The translations under genes and the position numbers were made by a program. Of a stretch of 7,182 nt of DNA, positions 5,999-7,182 are shown piece by piece. The DNA comes from JBLIOB01 sp047639575 (lineage in GTDB: Bacteria > Bacteroidota > Bacteroidia > Flavobacteriales_D > Parvicellaceae). The notes beneath the pieces were generated by a model that was not told the origin of the DNA, ran no database searches, and saw only the letters and a list, made by a program, of their open reading frames with translations. Position 1 is the stretch's first letter; each line of letters begins with the position of its first letter. The DNA lies in NCBI GenBank assembly GCA_047639575.1, contig JBLIOB010000221.1, forward strand, positions 1 to 7,182, written 5' to 3'.

Positions 5999-6026
5999 AA
6001 TAAAGCAAGTCTTCGTTTGCTCTATT
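5999..6026 (-). terminator. Probable terminator after the ribF-LRR genes
   Basis: On the minus strand AATAGAGCAA and TTGCTTTATT form a 10-bp stem with one G-U pair and an 8-base loop, 15 bp after the LRR gene stop. The 3' arm is U-rich (UUUAUU), although no clean U-run follows outside the stem. It separates the ribF-LRR transcript from the thi leader. In plus-strand RNA the G-U pair becomes an A-C mismatch, which favours a minus-strand function. Confidence 0.45.
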
Positions 6027-6041
6027 TTCGAAAACTGAAAC

Positions 6042-6641
6042 TTAATTCGCGCAATCACAGCTTGGTGAAAAGTGAATTTTCACATCTGGCAACATTTTAC
6101 GGATGCGATCTTGCTCGGTTTTATTGAGGTTAATTACTCTTAAATCTAGATCTTTCAAATTGGTCATTTGCTTCATCTCAACGGGGTAAACTCCTAGGTT
6201 ATTACTCCATAAATCAAGCACTTCCACTTTTTTCAAACTACCAATTGATTTAGGAAGTTCTTCAATTAAGTTTTGACTAAAAACCAACTTAACGATCTCG
6301 ACACATTGAGTTAGACCCTCTGGAAACACTTCAATTTTATTCTTACCAAAGTCTACTTCTTGCAAGTTTTTTAATTGACTGATCCCGTCAGGTATTAAGG
6401 TCAGTTTGTTTTTGCTCAGACTTAAAATCTGTAAATTTTTGAATTGAAGAATTTCTAACGGGAAGTCTTTTAGTTTCTGCTTTTCTAATTTCAATTTATA
6501 AACCCGTTCTGGATGTTTCAACGCAGATTCAATTGTTTTGTACGTCCGACAAGTATCTAGCTGATCTTTTGTCAACAATTGCCCATAGGAACAAAAGCTA
6601 ATCGAAAGCAGCAATACAAATGATATGGTTTTAAAACGCAT
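6042..6641 (-). CDS. Exported leucine-rich-repeat protein (199 aa)
   Basis: The function is unknown, but the architecture is clear. Residues 1-20 are a Sec signal peptide (MRFKTISFVLLLSISFCSYG) with likely cleavage before Gln21. The Cys17 context (ISFC) is not a lipobox, so a lipoprotein is unlikely. After a short helical cap, six repeats follow with an exact 23-residue period: the LxL positions are 50-52, 73-75, 96-98, 119-121, 142-144 and 165-167. The units follow LxLxxNxLxxxPxxIxxLxxL, a solenoid used for protein binding. The last unit is degenerate and the protein ends in CDCAN, with Cys195 and Cys197. It should act in the periplasm or outside the cell. The ATG overlaps the ribF end by 11 bp, so the two are co-transcribed, but no link to flavin synthesis is evident. 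Confidence 0.93.
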   Translation of the reverse strand: MRFKTISFVLLLSISFCSYGQLLTKDQLDTCRTYKTIESALKHPERVYKLKLEKQKLKDFPLEILQFKNLQILSLSKNKLTLIPDGISQLKNLQEVDFGKNKIEVFPEGLTQCVEIVKLVFSQNLIEELPKSIGSLKKVEVLDLWSNNLGVYPVEMKQMTNLKDLDLRVINLNKTEQDRIRKMLPDVKIHFSPSCDCAN

Positions 6642-7182
6642 TAAGTGCTTGAATTTTATCTAACTCTAATTGAGATTTTAACTGTTCAACAGAGTCGAAT
6701 TTAACTTCATCTCTTAATCGTTTAACAAACTCCACACCACAAAAGTTACCGTAGACGTCATCATTAAATGCAAAAATGTGCACTTCCATAGTTGGTTTTA
6801 GCATTCCTCCTACCGTAGGACTCACACCAATATTCATCATTCCGTGGTATTGTTTTTTCTGAACCCGCACAATAACTGCGTAAACTCCATTACCAGGAAT
6901 TAGCTTATATCTATCTTGAACAGAAATGTTAGCCGTAGGAAATCCAATCTTTCTTCCAAGCTGCTTTCCTTTAACTACAATTCCAGAAACCTTATAATTA
7001 TGACCCAGATACTTGGCTGCCTTACTAACCTCACCTTTCAATAAAGCCCCTCTCACTTTCGTGCTACTTACCTTCACTTCATCCAGTTCTTGTGCAGGAA
7101 TTTCTTCTACATTAAACCCAAACACCTGAGAAAGCTCCTTAAGATGTTTAAAGTCTCCTTCCCTGTTTCTACCAAACTGATG
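6631..7182 (-). CDS. ribF: Bifunctional riboflavin kinase / FAD synthetase RibF, C-terminal part
   Basis: RibF phosphorylates riboflavin to FMN and adenylates FMN to FAD. The frame is open to the window edge and supplies the last 183 residues of a protein normally about 310 long. The visible sequence begins HQFGRNREGDFKHLKELSQV, which is the middle of the adenylyltransferase domain (the usual HxFGxxxxGd segment), and continues to its SSTKVRGALLKG motif (39-50 of the visible part). The riboflavin kinase domain follows: KGKQLGRKIGFPTAN (71-85), GNGVYAV (97-103), MMNIGVSPTV (115-124), MEVHIFAFNDDVYG (132-145, with the probable catalytic Glu133). A start at the GTG at 7123-7125 would cut off part of the first domain and is wrong. 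The true start is outside the window. The end overlaps the LRR gene by 11 bp. Confidence 0.96.
   Translation of the reverse strand, partial: HQFGRNREGDFKHLKELSQVFGFNVEEIPAQELDEVKVSSTKVRGALLKGEVSKAAKYLGHNYKVSGIVVKGKQLGRKIGFPTANISVQDRYKLIPGNGVYAVIVRVQKKQYHGMMNIGVSPTVGGMLKPTMEVHIFAFNDDVYGNFCGVEFVKRLRDEVKFDSVEQLKSQLELDKIQALNAF

Noticed and set aside
7123..7125. GTG as the start of ribF
   Set aside because: The frame stays open upstream to the window edge and encodes the conserved FGRNREGDF segment of the FAD synthetase domain, so the gene begins outside.

Overview
This window looks like chromosomal DNA of a Bacteroidota bacterium, most likely a member of the Flavobacteriales. The evidence is an AT-rich sequence, little Shine-Dalgarno use, a short ThiD of the flavobacterial type ending in an SSNK-type tail, an exported LRR protein whose signal peptide ends in YGQ, and a four-helix-bundle (S23/IVP-type) protein gene beside a heptamer array. 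The genus cannot be fixed from the sequence. Every gene I can support lies on the minus strand, so transcription runs from high to low coordinates.

In transcription order, the window opens inside ribF (FMN/FAD synthesis; its 5' part is beyond the window). ribF overlaps a small gene for an exported leucine-rich-repeat protein, and a probable terminator hairpin follows. Next comes a leader of about 190 bp with a recognisable TPP riboswitch and an unusually long P3 arm. It precedes a thiamine operon: thiS, thiC, a four-helix-bundle gene, a heptamer repeat array, thiD, two small four-helix membrane proteins, thiE, thiG and the first 55 codons of thiH, which runs off the low-coordinate end.

The operon supplies both halves of thiamine. 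ThiC makes HMP-P from AIR and ThiD phosphorylates it to HMP-PP. ThiS (sulfur carrier), ThiG (thiazole synthase) and ThiH (tyrosine lyase giving dehydroglycine) make the thiazole, and ThiE joins the halves to thiamine phosphate. No thiF-type adenylyltransferase for ThiS, thiL or transporter of a known family is visible here. From thiD to thiH each gene overlaps the next (4, 26, 4, 4 and 8 bp), so this block is probably translationally coupled, and the two membrane proteins are part of it.

The points most worth a second look are: (1) a 23-unit, strictly 7-bp-phased array built from two interspersed heptamers, with the TTG start codon of thiD in its last unit; (2) the four-helix-bundle gene plus array, which together look like a cassette inserted between thiC and thiD; (3) two uncharacterised membrane proteins that resemble each other and are embedded in the coupled thi block; and (4) a second, degenerate heptamer series inside the P3 arm of the TPP riboswitch. 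I saw no tRNA, rRNA, CRISPR array, insertion sequence or plus-strand gene.
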